In this document: positions 21,924-33,775 of the stretch, one piece after another
Layout: every line of letters begins with the position of its first letter
Numbering within the stretch: the stretch's first letter is position 1
NCBI GenBank assembly: GCA_028015205.1
Contig: CM051517.1
Location: 55,799,455-55,863,454, forward strand
DNA: 64,000 nt
Source: Mytilisepta virgata
Lineage: Eukaryota > Mollusca > Bivalvia > Mytilida > Mytilidae
Reading direction: 5' to 3'
Program-made: the position numbers and the translations under genes
Notes under the pieces: model-generated
The model's database searches: none
What the model saw: the letters and a program-made list of their open reading frames with translations, nothing else
What the model was told of the DNA's origin: nothing

Positions 21924-23048
21924 ATGGCTGCCCCCATGGATGAAACCAACAATACTTTGTTTACTTGTTCTCAGCCTAACCTGTCGACTTTAGATTACTC
22001 TGAGACTCCTGATACTCGTAATAAAATGAACAAACGACCCATCCCAGATAGTCCTGATAATTTACCAGCCACCCAAAAGCAACAAACACGTCAAATAAGG
22101 CGACGGAATTCAATTAGTGACCTCAGTGATACATCGTTAGTCTCTAAAAAAGCTCCAACGTTACGGAAAAATATAACTGATAAAGTTCTTGAGGCCCTCA
22201 CAAGCCCCGAAGTCTTGAATGAAATCATGCCTGTCTTGTCTAAAAAAATAAGTGAAAGTCTGTCCATTATTGTTGAGTCTCAAGTTAAGTCCTGCATTGA
22301 AAATCAGCTCAAACCTTTGATTGAAACAGTTAGTGAACAACAAAAGGTTATTGAGGATCAAAAACAAAAAATATGCAAACAGTTTATTCAAATTAATTCC
22401 CTCGAACGTTCGGTAAAAGACCAAATTTTATCTCAACAGGAAAGGGAATCTGAGTTGGATATGTTACATAATAGAATTTCTGAACTTGAAACCAGGGTTG
22501 AAAATTAGGAGCAATACTCACGCAGAACTAGTTTGCGATTCCATAATATTACGGTGCCAGTTGATAATAGGGGCAGAATAAAACACCCTGTAAATACTGA
22601 TGAACTTGTACTTGATGTCTGTAATTCCAAACTTGGATTGAATGTTAGTTTAGATGATATTGGCAGATCGCACGTTATTGGAAAGGTCAGGGATGGAAAG
22701 TCGCAAGTCATAGTCAGATTTTTGTCCTATAGAGTCAGGCAATCAGTCTATTCAAGTAAAAAAGCACTAAAGGACGATCCAGATGGTATATTTATAACTG
22801 AAAATTTAACCCAATTTAGAGCTAACCTGACGAGAAAGTTGGCAAATCTTAAATACAACGAAGTCATCAACTCGTATTGGACAATTGATGGTCGCATCTT
22901 TGTTAAGGAAACCGAAACTAGCCGAAAACGCATTGTTCAAAGTTTTGATGATATAGCGCTGATAGAGCGTAGAGCTAACATAATAACAGAAAATAGTGAT
23001 GAAAGTCAACAACGACAACCAAATGTACAGAGTCAGGACCGAGAGTAA
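21924..23048 (+). pseudogene. LINE ORF1 (RNA-binding chaperone) with one nonsense codon
   Basis: The frame is open from ATG 21924 to TAA 23048 except for one in-frame TAG at 22506-22508. The first part (194 codons) is polar and ends in a coiled coil (about residues 138-194, for example QQERESELDMLHNRISELE). Directly after the stop the frame reads EQYSRRTSLRFHN, the start of the conserved RNA-binding domain of LINE ORF1 proteins, followed by about 175 residues. Such proteins trimerise through the coiled coil and bind the element RNA. The single stop is probably a recent point mutation, as the rest is undamaged. Confidence 0.8.
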
Positions 23049-23869
23049 CTTTAATGATGATGTAATTTTGACTTTTTGAATGTAATAAATATGTCAAATT
23101 ATCATTAAAAACACAACTGACTCTCCTACACAACCATATATATATATATATAATGCAGTCCAAAATAAAAAAGGAAAATCCAGGTTTTCCTTTTTATCGA
23201 CTATGTTTTGGCATTTTCTATAAATTTACATAAATTGGCAACTTTTTTTATGATTTTGTTAACAATTTATCCCTCAACTAACATGAGAATGGTAAGATTA
23301 GATGGTATCCACGAAGAAGTTTATTTCTTAAAATACTGTAGACATAATTCTTCTAAAAACCTTGTTCCAGGTTAAATGGTTGGTACGTACAAAACCATTA
23401 TCTTGTATCTGAGAAGAAAAAATCTTCCAGAAATGAAGTTGAATTTTACTGAAAGTGCATCCTCATTATTAATTTCAGAAGAATTTTCTTCTGAAATATC
23501 ATAATTTGAGAAATATTTTCTCCAGTGGTAGCTTCAGACTAAAGATATAAAATAAATGAAAAGAACATTAACAAAAGCGCTATCTATATACTTTTTGTAA
23601 GAATATTCCAGTCTTTTGGGAGAATTTTCCCCATGTATTATGTAATTTGACGCATAACCGTCTTGTAAACAACCACTGAATGTCAGCAAAAGGATACAGA
23701 AGTCAAAACAGTAGGAAAATTCTAAAGGCAAGACAAACTCATGAGAATGGAACATAATAAACAATTGCCACAAGGATACATGTATAACTAAAAGAATAAA
23801 CTAGAGAATAAGACACGGATGAATATAGGTCATATCTTGACCAAAGTTTCTTTACTGTATATATTATGA

Positions 23870-24172
23870 TTAATCAAGAAGCCGGATTATTATGTATGGT
23901 TTATTAAAATTTAATGAATGCATATACGAAAACCACGAAATGTATGAATCCTTAGTGTTGAATTTATTGTTTCCATGTTGAATAATTTTCTCTCTTCGCT
24001 TCTGTATATAAATTTCTAAAGTCATGACTGTAATGTCAGTAACGCAAATTTGATGAGGAGAGGATACTTTCGACACGTCATCTTGAATATGTCCTTTCTG
24101 TTCTTCCTTCAGTATGGTAAGGTATGGAACCCTACATGAATTATATACATTGATAATGATATCATTGTTCAC
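23870..24172 (-). CDS. candidate exon shared by both inverted-repeat arms (left copy)
   Basis: The minus-strand frame contains NSCRVPYLTILKEEQKGHIQ..KRREKIIQHGNNKFNTKD. The right arm keeps the same frame open (41427-41639) with about eleven amino-acid changes in 68 aligned residues. The composition looks protein-like compared with the surroundings, but the many replacement changes argue against strong selection. I do not recognise the family. It may be a remnant of a protein carried by the element, or chance. Confidence 0.25.
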   Translation of the reverse strand: MNNDIIINVYNSCRVPYLTILKEEQKGHIQDDVSKVSSPHQICVTDITVMTLEIYIQKRREKIIQHGNNKFNTKDSYISWFSYMHSLNFNKPYIIIRLLD

Positions 24173-24867
24173 AGAACTGATAATATAAGATAAAATAAGA
24201 TAAAAATTGTGTCGGAATGTGTATGAGTAATACCAATTTCAGCAAATTGTTTTACAGTTACAGGATTTTTTTCTTCACTACATGTGCTTCGAAATTGCGG
24301 CAGATATAGCTGCGTATGAAATTCTGCTTGTATACCACTACAGTTAATGTAAAAATTCAGAATTTATAGATCTGAAATATTCGAAAAAGCTGTGATAGCT
24401 GCTGGAAATTGGTCCATGTTTTATGTCCTCTAGCAGGTTGACAGATACTGTTTTGGCTAGTTAAACTTGTTCGCGCCATTCTATTTCCTTTCAACATTTT
24501 CAAATAAAAAATTCTGTATTTTCATCCGAACACTGTAACGCTAACCTGAAATTTGTAATAATAATAGTAATAAAACTGGTAAAATGCTTTACCTAAATTA
24601 AATTCGTTTAAACATTAAACTGCCCATTATAGGAAGTATGTAACTTTGGAAACATTCAAAGTTCAATTTTGATAAAAGACATTTTGTCTACTAGAATTAA
24701 AATTATCTTGATATACTTATGCAATGAAAATTTACAATATACTCTGTAAACAGTGTGAATCTAATCTAGTTGAATTTCAAAAGTTTCAAAATTTCTTTTT
24801 TTTTCTAACTTCATTTATGTGGCTGAATACCGGATGAAAAAAAAATCCACCAAACTCTTCTATGTAA

Positions 24868-25209
24868 TTAAGCCACACCAAATTGATATTTAGTTCTCTT
24901 TGGATTTCGCCGCTTCCATTTTTAAACTATTTAATTAAGAAAAAAATTGCGGCCTCATTTTGCAAAAATGCTGAAAATTCGTCCCAAATTCCTAATTTTT
25001 TCAATACATTAAAAATGAAAAAGTTTTTCTCCCGCTTCTAAATTTCGTAAAAGTTAGCATTTTCTCCATTTTTTGCAATTTTTTACGTAAATTTGATCTT
25101 CGCTAAATATTGATACTCAAGAAAAAAATTAAAATTTAGATCGGGGCGCCCCGGATATCCAAAAATCCGAAAAAATAAAATTCAATTTGGTGTGGCCTTA
25201 CAATTAAGA
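24868..25209. mobile_element. MITE within the left arm
   Basis: The ends AATTAAGCCACACCAAATTG and its inverse CAATTTGGTGTGGCCTTACAATT enclose about 340 AT-rich bases. I recall 'GGCCACACCAAATTGAT' as a common molluscan repeat end. The equivalent in the right arm is at about 40365-40690, so the MITE predates duplication of the arm. Confidence 0.65.
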
Positions 25210-27639
25210 ATATATTTTACTTTAGCCTCGATTTCATGAAATTTGAGTGCTCATGCATATTTACAAACATTATGAACATAGCTTATCAATAACTTCCCGC
25301 CGAGTTAATGTGTGCTGGTACAAATGTATGATACAAATGTACGTAATATACATGTTATAGGTACAGTGTTATTTTTCTACTTGCAAATAAAAGAATACTC
25401 GGATTTGGAAAAAAAAACCTTGGTGCATTTGTTTTAAGAAATTAAATATGCTTTACTATATAAAATAAATATCATTATATAAAAGTTCAAATACATTACA
25501 CATGAATTGTTTTGTAATTGAACTTAACAACATTTATAAAATAATCTGCCCGTTACGGAAAAATATAAACAATGATGTTTTGCATACATACATGTATATG
25601 TAAAAATTCTTTCAAGAGCAACCGTTTAATATTTTACGGTTGGGGAGAACGGCAAGAAAATTTGTTTAATGCTGAAATTTTTCCCCTTTTTCTGAGCCAG
25701 TCATTCTTTCAGCACGTAATCGTGCCCAACTTCGTTTTTAATCAATTTTTGATATTGCGTTTTCTTAACTGAAATTTGAAACCTAGTTGTGGTTGTGGTT
25801 TTCCCTTAATGTTCAAAACAGTTACCATAATATTAATAATTTACCAGATTTCAGGGTTCTTCATAATTAACACCACGGCAAACAACAATTAAAATATTTA
25901 TCTAGTATGAAATAATCTAGTATCTTGTAATTTTGATGGTTACACCGATTTCTCGTCAATAGTATTTATAAAAATAAACAAAAACTTTGTTATTTCATAC
26001 TTTTTTCAAATCAATTTACGAAAAGAAACTCTAAAATAAACAAAAAATCATTGGAGAATGTCATTGTACAAATTTAAATTTTTATAGACATTAACTTGTA
26101 CACATAAATCATTTTAACTGACGCATACATCGTAATACACCCTTTAATTTCCAACTGGTAAAGTAAAATTGAGTCCGATTAATTTTTGTTGAAGGAGAGT
26201 CCATTTATTTAAAAACAAAAACAAAATGAACTTCTATTTTTCCCCCCAAAGCAAGCCATGGTTAACATTCATTTTTACATTCGGGATTAGAAGATTTTTT
26301 TTATAAACGTTTAATAACACTAATTGTATAACACTCGGATCATATCCAATTAAAAATTGTGACGTACTATTTTAATGGGCCAGTAATACATTTCGTCCGT
26401 ACCGGCGAACCCACAAAAAATGACAACATATCTATAAAAATTAAGACTTAAAAACAGTTTATGGTAATAACCTATATGAATTGTTTTAGATATTTAAAAG
26501 CAAAGTAGTAATAATCGTTTTCTTACATGTTTTGTTTATGAAGAATTTATTAATTTATCGTTTTGTAGGTTGACACTTTTTATACGAAAAAACGGAACTT
26601 CGGTTATGATATAGATGCTTAAATCTTACCTTAATGTATATATTGGTGAATTCCTGATCACAAAATATTGTAGAAGTCACAACTTTTGCCGTTAATAAAT
26701 CCATTGTTTATTATTATACTATCTTTCATTAGAGGTTGGAGAAGTCAGTATATAAATAGATCAGGTGTGCTTTATCCAAACTGTTATCAGATTTACTGGC
26801 TGGAGGTAATCTCTTCAGATCAGAAATGGACAGGAATACTTTGTTTACAAAAGATAACATCAAATATACCGATTATGTTTTTGCAGTACAGGTCATGTTT
26901 TAATATATGTTTATATTACATTTATACTTGTTTAATTTCTTAATCTCGATTGCCAGTTTGAAATTTTCAGCTTTGTACCCAAAATATTACAAAAAATGAA
27001 AAGATATATTAATTGTATGACTTTTAATATGACAAATGATTTATTTTTTTCAGTTTGTATTTATGTATCACTTACAAACTATGATACCCAACATAAGTGA
27101 AAATTTGTGATTTATTTGATGATGATTACAAGTATACACCAATTAGTATATATAGTAATTACGTAATTTTCCGGCTTATTTTAACAATTTTTAATAGAAA
27201 AAATGATTTTCCTGCTGACGAGAACATAAATATTTCCGACTAAATTTTATTTACATATTTTACCTTCCTTTTACATTTAAATTGGGAGTTGTCCACGGCC
27301 ATGGCAATTAGCTAAAAGCAATAAACTGGTTTGCCTTAGAGTACATGTAGCTTCTTCCAAAAATAAAACTATCATTTTCCAAAATAAAATTTCTAAAAGT
27401 TTGATGCTGTTCAGATAAGAATTGTAAAAGAAATGATTCCACCTTTTAACAACCTTATACTTAATTGGTCCATTTAAAAGGAGAAAGGGAATCTTTTTAA
27501 GTGAATAAAACTGCAAACACGCTGCTCTACCACCGGTTTTTATTGTTTAGGTTCAATACTTGTTCTGAATATCAGAGGTTTAGTTTTGTTTTCATTTTTA
27601 GAGGAACTCGATGAATTTATATTTAAAGTTTTATTGAAT

Positions 27640-28330
27640 ATAATGTGTATAATAGGACCCTAAGGGAAACATCATTTAAACATTTTCGTCTGAAACCACT
27701 ATGCCAATTGGAACTAGACTTGACACCAATGGTTCGTAGATGGTCCTCATTCAGAAATGTGTACGATAACCCGGACTGGCAACTAAAATCGCTGCCACAG
27801 CCGAACTTTGTTTAACATCGCACACTTTGGGAACATTCATCGAACAATCTTTTTGTCTGAAATCACTGGACCAATTGGAATCAGACTTTGCAGCAATGGT
27901 CCTTAGATTGTCCTCTTTCAGAATTATGTCTGATGATTTAGACTGTCAACCAAGATGGCTACCACAGCTGAACTTTGTTTAACATAGGACCCTATTGAAA
28001 AATTCATTTAAAAATCTTCGTCTGAAACCACTTAGCCAATTGGAACTAAAGTTGACAGCAATGGTCATTACACGGTCCTCTTTCATAATTTGTCCGATGA
28101 CCCGGACTGTCAACCAAAATGACTGCCACAGCCAAACTTAGTTTAACATTTAAAAATCACCTTGTCTGAAACCACAGAGCCAAATGGAACCAGACTTGGC
28201 AGAAATGGTCCTTAAATGGTCTTTTTCAGAATTGTGTCCGACGACCTAGACTGTCAACCAAGATGGTTGCCACAGCTGAACTTAGTTTATCATAGGATCC
28301 TATGGGAAAATTCATCTAAAATTTACTGTT
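27640..28330 (+). repeat. ~166-bp repeat units
   Basis: Four to five units share 'TCTGAAACCAC', 'CCAATTGGAA', 'GACTTG.CA.CAATGGT', 'GATGACCCGGACTGTCAACC' and 'TTTAACATAGGACC', with steps of about 143-166 bp. Plus orientation, same family as the array at 4.5-6.0 kb. Confidence 0.7.
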
Positions 28331-30284
28331 ACACTTAGATTTTTAGTCATGCTTAAGGTTAAATCCAAGTGATCAATACAGGCTCTTATAAGCCTCTAGT
28401 TTCATTTTTACATTCGGTTTTATTCCTTAATAGAATGATGGCATACTATCTGTAGACTGGCAAGAAAGTTTTGCATTTTAGACTTTCGGTAAGTATCCCA
28501 ACTACTTGACGGGGTTCACTGTAGATTCCGACAGTAACTTTCATGTTCATTTAAAAAGAAGATACTGATAGCCAGTATCGGTAATCTGAATGCTATTTAT
28601 AATTTTACCAATCCTCAAATTATTGTCCAAATGACCGCTAAGGCTGTCAACTAAAAAAAATGATATACATTAAATTTTGGTCTCGCCGTGAAACTTCAAA
28701 GTAAGCAAAATGCATTCAATGACTTCTAATTTATTCAGAATGTTTAACACTGAAAATCGCCCATTTAGCTACATGTATCGTATCAGAAAATGTGTGAAGT
28801 AACTTGAAATCTTTGCAAATGTTCAATGGATATTGATAGAAATTAATTTATTTCCTCCACTTATTGTAAAATTTAACTGTGATCTGTTTCGTATAATTGA
28901 TTCTTCTGACCTTTATTATCAATGAACATCTTTAAGATACATGTCAATTTTCATGATTGTGTGTGAAAATGTAGTAGATTTATATTAGAAACAAAATCGG
29001 TATCGTTTTCTTTCCAGGCATTGTGGGGAGAGTGGTTGGTAACTAATAGGAAAACATTCTTTGTAAATTATTCATCTGTTTTCACAAAGCGCGTTTATTT
29101 AAATAATACCATGTGGTTTTATTAAAGCCGATTTATGCTTACAGTCTGTACTGTTTTCATAATTCCTCTTGCATTCTTTATCACAGTGTTATGTTATTCT
29201 CATGAGTATCGACTTTCATTCACCGTACCATCGGTTATCTGTGTTTTCTTCTGCATCATCAGCTTCTCATCCTTTATTGACCTAAGATAACCTTTCTGTA
29301 TATTGTACACTTGGTAGAAATTACTGAAATGGGGGGGATTATCCATAAAGAAAACACACACACGCGCAGTTAACTTCCAAGTATATATTTCCTTTCTTAA
29401 TACAAGCTATAATTTAGTTTTGGATTTAATACATACCCGGAGAACAAAGGTTATGTACACAATGCTCAGTAATTGAAGACGAATGTCATTTTTCTTTAAT
29501 TGCAAAATTAATGATTCTATTAGAGGTAATCTTATTACTAAAATAAAACAAAATAATCCTAACTTCTCATATGATATACAGCCATTTGAAAAATTAAACT
29601 AGTCCTTAATCCTCAACTTGAACTGTAAGCTTATGTTTGCGACTTCATAAAACAATCATTGGAATTGCGAAAATGAGGTCCACGTCAGTTACATGTTCTC
29701 AGATTCTATGTTTATATTATGTATTTGTACCCTAATGTCATATTGATTTTATTTAGGATTTGTATGTGATTATACATGTATATAGCTTGACTTATGGATG
29801 AAATATGCTATTAATAAAGTTATATAATATGATTTTTAAATAATTTTCAAAATCTAAAGTATTTTCTTTAGTGCATGGAAATAGACTTTTGTGCCAATAC
29901 AATATATGGAAAGGTATACATAGATGAATATCTGAATTCGAAATGCAGTCAGATAAACGCGTCTAAAGTTCAGAATTTTGTTGTTGTTTTTTTTTCATAT
30001 ATTAGTCTGTTATTTTAGTTTCATTTAGCTAAACCGCACGATCATACAAATTACCCCATTAAAAAAAATCATCTACAGGAAAATTGCTAAAATTTCTTAT
30101 TGCTTATTCGAAATTAATTTTTATCTTTCTAAAATATTAATTTTGGATTTTGTATGCCTGCGCAACCTTTTCGCCACAATATTGGCGGGTTTAAAACAAA
30201 ACTTGATATTTTACAAACATACATGTATCTTCATTAATATACACATGCATAATCTTGATCTTCCAAAATGGTTAGAAATTTCCG

Positions 30285-30500
30285 ATTTTGAAACCGCCCG
30301 ATAGGCTCGAGTGCGGAAGATCGCGTGTTCAATCCCCAGCTGGGTCAAACTAAAGAAATTAAAATTTGTATTTGTTGCTTTTCCACCAAGCACCAGGCAC
30401 ACGGCAGTTTAGAGTAAGAGCAAAAACTGCACGTGTAGGGTGACATGTCTTCCTCTGGACTGTTACTTCTTCAAGAGAGGAAACACATTTCAACCTCAAA
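30285..30500 (+). mobile_element. SINE fragment, same family as 20.34-20.69 kb
   Basis: The stretch reads 'GAAACCGCCCGATAGGCTCGAG' in part, then a B-box-like GTGTTCAATCCCCAGC (30326-30340), 'TGGGTCAAAC.AAAGA', and 'GAGTAAGAGCAAA.ACTG'. It matches the reverse complement of the SINE at 20.34-20.69 kb but lacks the 3' tail. The decayed B box makes transcription unlikely. Confidence 0.65.
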
Positions 30501-30819
30501 TGGACAGTACAGATATTTAGAACGACAATTTTAATATTGATTTAACCTCTTCATTTTTAATTCACTATGTTGTTTTATGTGAGAGAGAGAGAGAAAGGGG
30601 GGGGGGTGTCCATTTTGAAAAATATAAAATGCGTTGACAATCAGCAATACGTTAGACTTTAATTCCTTGACCAATAAATGTCTCATCAATTTTACATTTC
30701 AACAGGATCGTATATATTAATTTATATGTAAAAGTTTAGGAATGATTGTGTTTTGTTTTACAATTGTTGCACTTTTGCCGGGTAAATAAATATTAAATAT
30801 TTTCGCCTCCAACTGGATC

Positions 30820-31140
30820 TAGAACAATGAAATACAGACGGTCAATAAAGCGCATAAAGTCACACACCGTAATACTCAGCTATTACTTACTGTTGTCCCT
30901 TCCTCGTACCAGATTTGACATGGGGAGCGTGGCGGGTGTCCTGAAGGAAGATGAGACTGCTCACTCTTCAGGGGCACCTGAATCTACCCCGCGGTTTTTT
31001 TTTGTGGGGTCCATGTTGTTCATATGTTTTTAGTTTTTAAGTGTTGTGTTTGTGTCTTGTCTTCGTTGTTCTCCGGAGTTTCTCAGTTGTTTTTGATTTT
31101 CCCCTCTTTCGAATATCCCTTTGGTATATCTTGACTTGAC
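30820..31140 (+). repeat. probable 3' fragment of an interspersed repeat
   Basis: The stretch 'GACATGGGGAGCGTGGCGGGTG' in part, 'GAGACTGCTCACTCTTC', 'GGTCCATGTTGTTCAT', 'TTCTCCGGAGTTTCTCAGT' and 'TTTGGTATATCTTGACTTGAC' has higher GC and a tail-like ending unlike its surroundings. I recall similar sequence from bivalve genomes but cannot name the family. Confidence 0.35.
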
Positions 31141-33775
31141 TTTTAATTTTAAATTGACAGAAGAGGATTTCAAGAAGACATCATGCATAACAGTGATTTT
31201 GCGAGTCTCGATTCTTGGTCATGAAGCCTCCATGGCAGAGTGGCTTAGTAATGTATGTAACTACCAATGGTTTCTATCCTCTCAATATGGAGTATGACTC
31301 AGGTCTGTAGTATCGAAGACGGCCGAATCAGCAAATACCAGCAAAGCACATTTCAGGAAGCTGTTTTCCCACTGGATCCCTAAATATCTATTAAATATAT
31401 GTGAATTATCCGACAACCACATATACCGTTTCCGACTAATGTTTATGGCAGGTAATATTCTTAACGTTAACTTAAGTTTCTGCCGAATTTATTAGGGCAA
31501 CCTAGCTTCTTCTTGCCGCTGAATCGAATTTCTCTGAAATTCGCGTGAAATCACGATAATATAAATGAATGAATAAACCCGTAATATTATGTTAGGATGA
31601 TAACACAAAAATCGCTAAAACTCAGCTTGTCCCTAAAGTTATTATCTGACATAATTGAAAATCAAGATATTGTGCATCTTTTACGAAAATTTGGATAAAT
31701 TCAATTTTTATCCCTTTTCTATGGCAACAGACGCCAACTTGAATATTTCAAGATCACAGTGTACTTCCTTGCTAAACATGAAAACTTCAGCTTTTTGGAA
31801 TTGTGCCGTGTCTATGGTAACGGTTGCAAACTCCAAGTTCAAGAACATCTCTAGCGTGGCATCCAATAAAGTCTGATGAAAAATGAATTTCGAAAAAGTT
31901 TTCCGCTTCCATGGTAACGATGAGAATTTTGAAAATTCCGATACTGAAGTGCATAACACTTGCATACAGTTTCATGAATATTGGATACATTTAAGTTTCT
32001 CGACTCTTTAACCCGTTCCTATAGTAGCGGTGGCCATTTTGAAAATGCCGATAGGAAAGTGCATATCAAGGTTTGTTCCATAACACTCACATAAAGTTTG
32101 GATATTGGATAAATTTCAGCTTTTTGGAATTTTTTGTCCCATTATCATTGTATTGATGGTCATTTTTAGTCACCTGGTGCAAAGAACCATGTGCGCTTAT
32201 ACCATCACTTGGCGTCCGTCGTTGTCAGCCGTTGTAAACTATTTCAAAAATCTTCTCCTCTGAAACTACTGGGCCAAATACTTTCAAAGTTTACCTGGAT
32301 ATTCCTTATTATATCTAGTTTAAAAGTTATATCCGGAGTTTGTTCCATCAACAACCATGGCTGGCATTGATAAAAATAGAACACAGGGGTAAAATGCAGT
32401 TTTTGGTTTATATCTCAAACACTAAAGCATTTAGAGCAAAACTGACAGGATAGAAATGTTTACCAGGCCAAGATCTAAATGCCATGAAATTTTCAGACGA
32501 ATCTGTCAAGTCTTTGTTGGGTCATGCCTCTGAATTGATAATCTTAAAGAAATTTTGCAGTTTTAGGTTATTATCTTTAATATTATCATAGATAGAGAGA
32601 ACGTGTAAATGGCAAACATGTTCAGCAAAGATCAACAAAAAGATCTAGGTATAATTCAGATATTTGTAGCCGTTTATTGACTGATGTGTTTAGATGCACC
32701 TTTTTATGTTATAAAACCTTTCAGTTCTATCAACAATTATAATGTGCATGGCTTTAACCTAGGGTACGGTATTCAGTGTAAAAAAAACTTAGTCTGAAAC
32801 ATTTCAGTGTGTTCAAAATTTTAGGACAAAAATCCGTAATTGCAAAGATCAGCTGAGTAAAACCTAGGTTTTTAAAGAATGAAGATGCAAGAGAAATACT
32901 TTTTGCTTGAAAATTCTCTTTCAAGTAACAATGCATATATATATATGTGTATGAAAGGTTAGATTTTTTTAAATGTGTCTTAGCTCGATCAGCCCAAAAT
33001 CTTATCAAAATTATATTCGATGACCTCGCCCACCATCCAAAAGATGGCCATCACCGTAAAAATAGTTTAAAATATGACACTACGAGAAAGCCATTTTTAA
33101 TCCTTCTTGTCCAATTCAAACCCAACTTGGCAGCATTGATTCGTAGATGGTCCTGTTTCAGAAATATATTCGATGACCCAGCCCAAATTGACAGCAATAT
33201 TCAAGAACGTGTTGGAATGACAGATTTTGACCCAGTTCACGTGCATATTAAGATATATTTCATCTCTGATAGAAACATATATTTCATTTTTATGTCCTAT
33301 AAATGTATCCTTTGGGTTAAATTTAGACACAACATTATAATACACTAGTACAGAAGTACATGTATAGGAACAGTTTACTCTATATATTCATTTACATTTT
33401 GTACATACATGCATATTATTTTCACTAATCAAGGTATTACAATTGAAACTGACCATGAAAAATAAATTAAAAGAATTTAGGGGGAAAAGTATAAGAGTAT
33501 TTTTATATTTTATTCACGTTGTTTTTTTCATTTTAACGATCAACAATAAGACTGGATTTAACAAGTAAAAGATAACACAATACAAATTACGAAATGGTTG
33601 ACCTGGGGATTAACATTCTAATTATCCAATAAAATATACTTTTATATTTTTATATAAAATTTTTGTATTTGGATTAAAGGTTTAACTTAATGACTAAGCC
33701 TTTCTAAATCTTTGACGGAACAACAATGGGTGATAATTGCTATAATTACAGTTTCGCGACGACTGGACATAAGGC

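Larger units (their letters stand above)
23143..25590. repeat. left arm of the giant inverted repeat
   Basis: The reverse complement of 40036-42538 matches this arm from the outer end (ATAATGCAGTCCAAAATAAA) inward for about 2.45 kb. The first 120 bp outside differ at a single base by eye; inner samples are about 90-95% identical, with indels including ~95 extra bp in the right arm near 42.28-42.38 kb. The outer end abuts a (TA)n run. The inner end fades after 'AATGATGTTTTGCATAC'. A MITE at 24868-25209 is present in both arms. Confidence 0.88.
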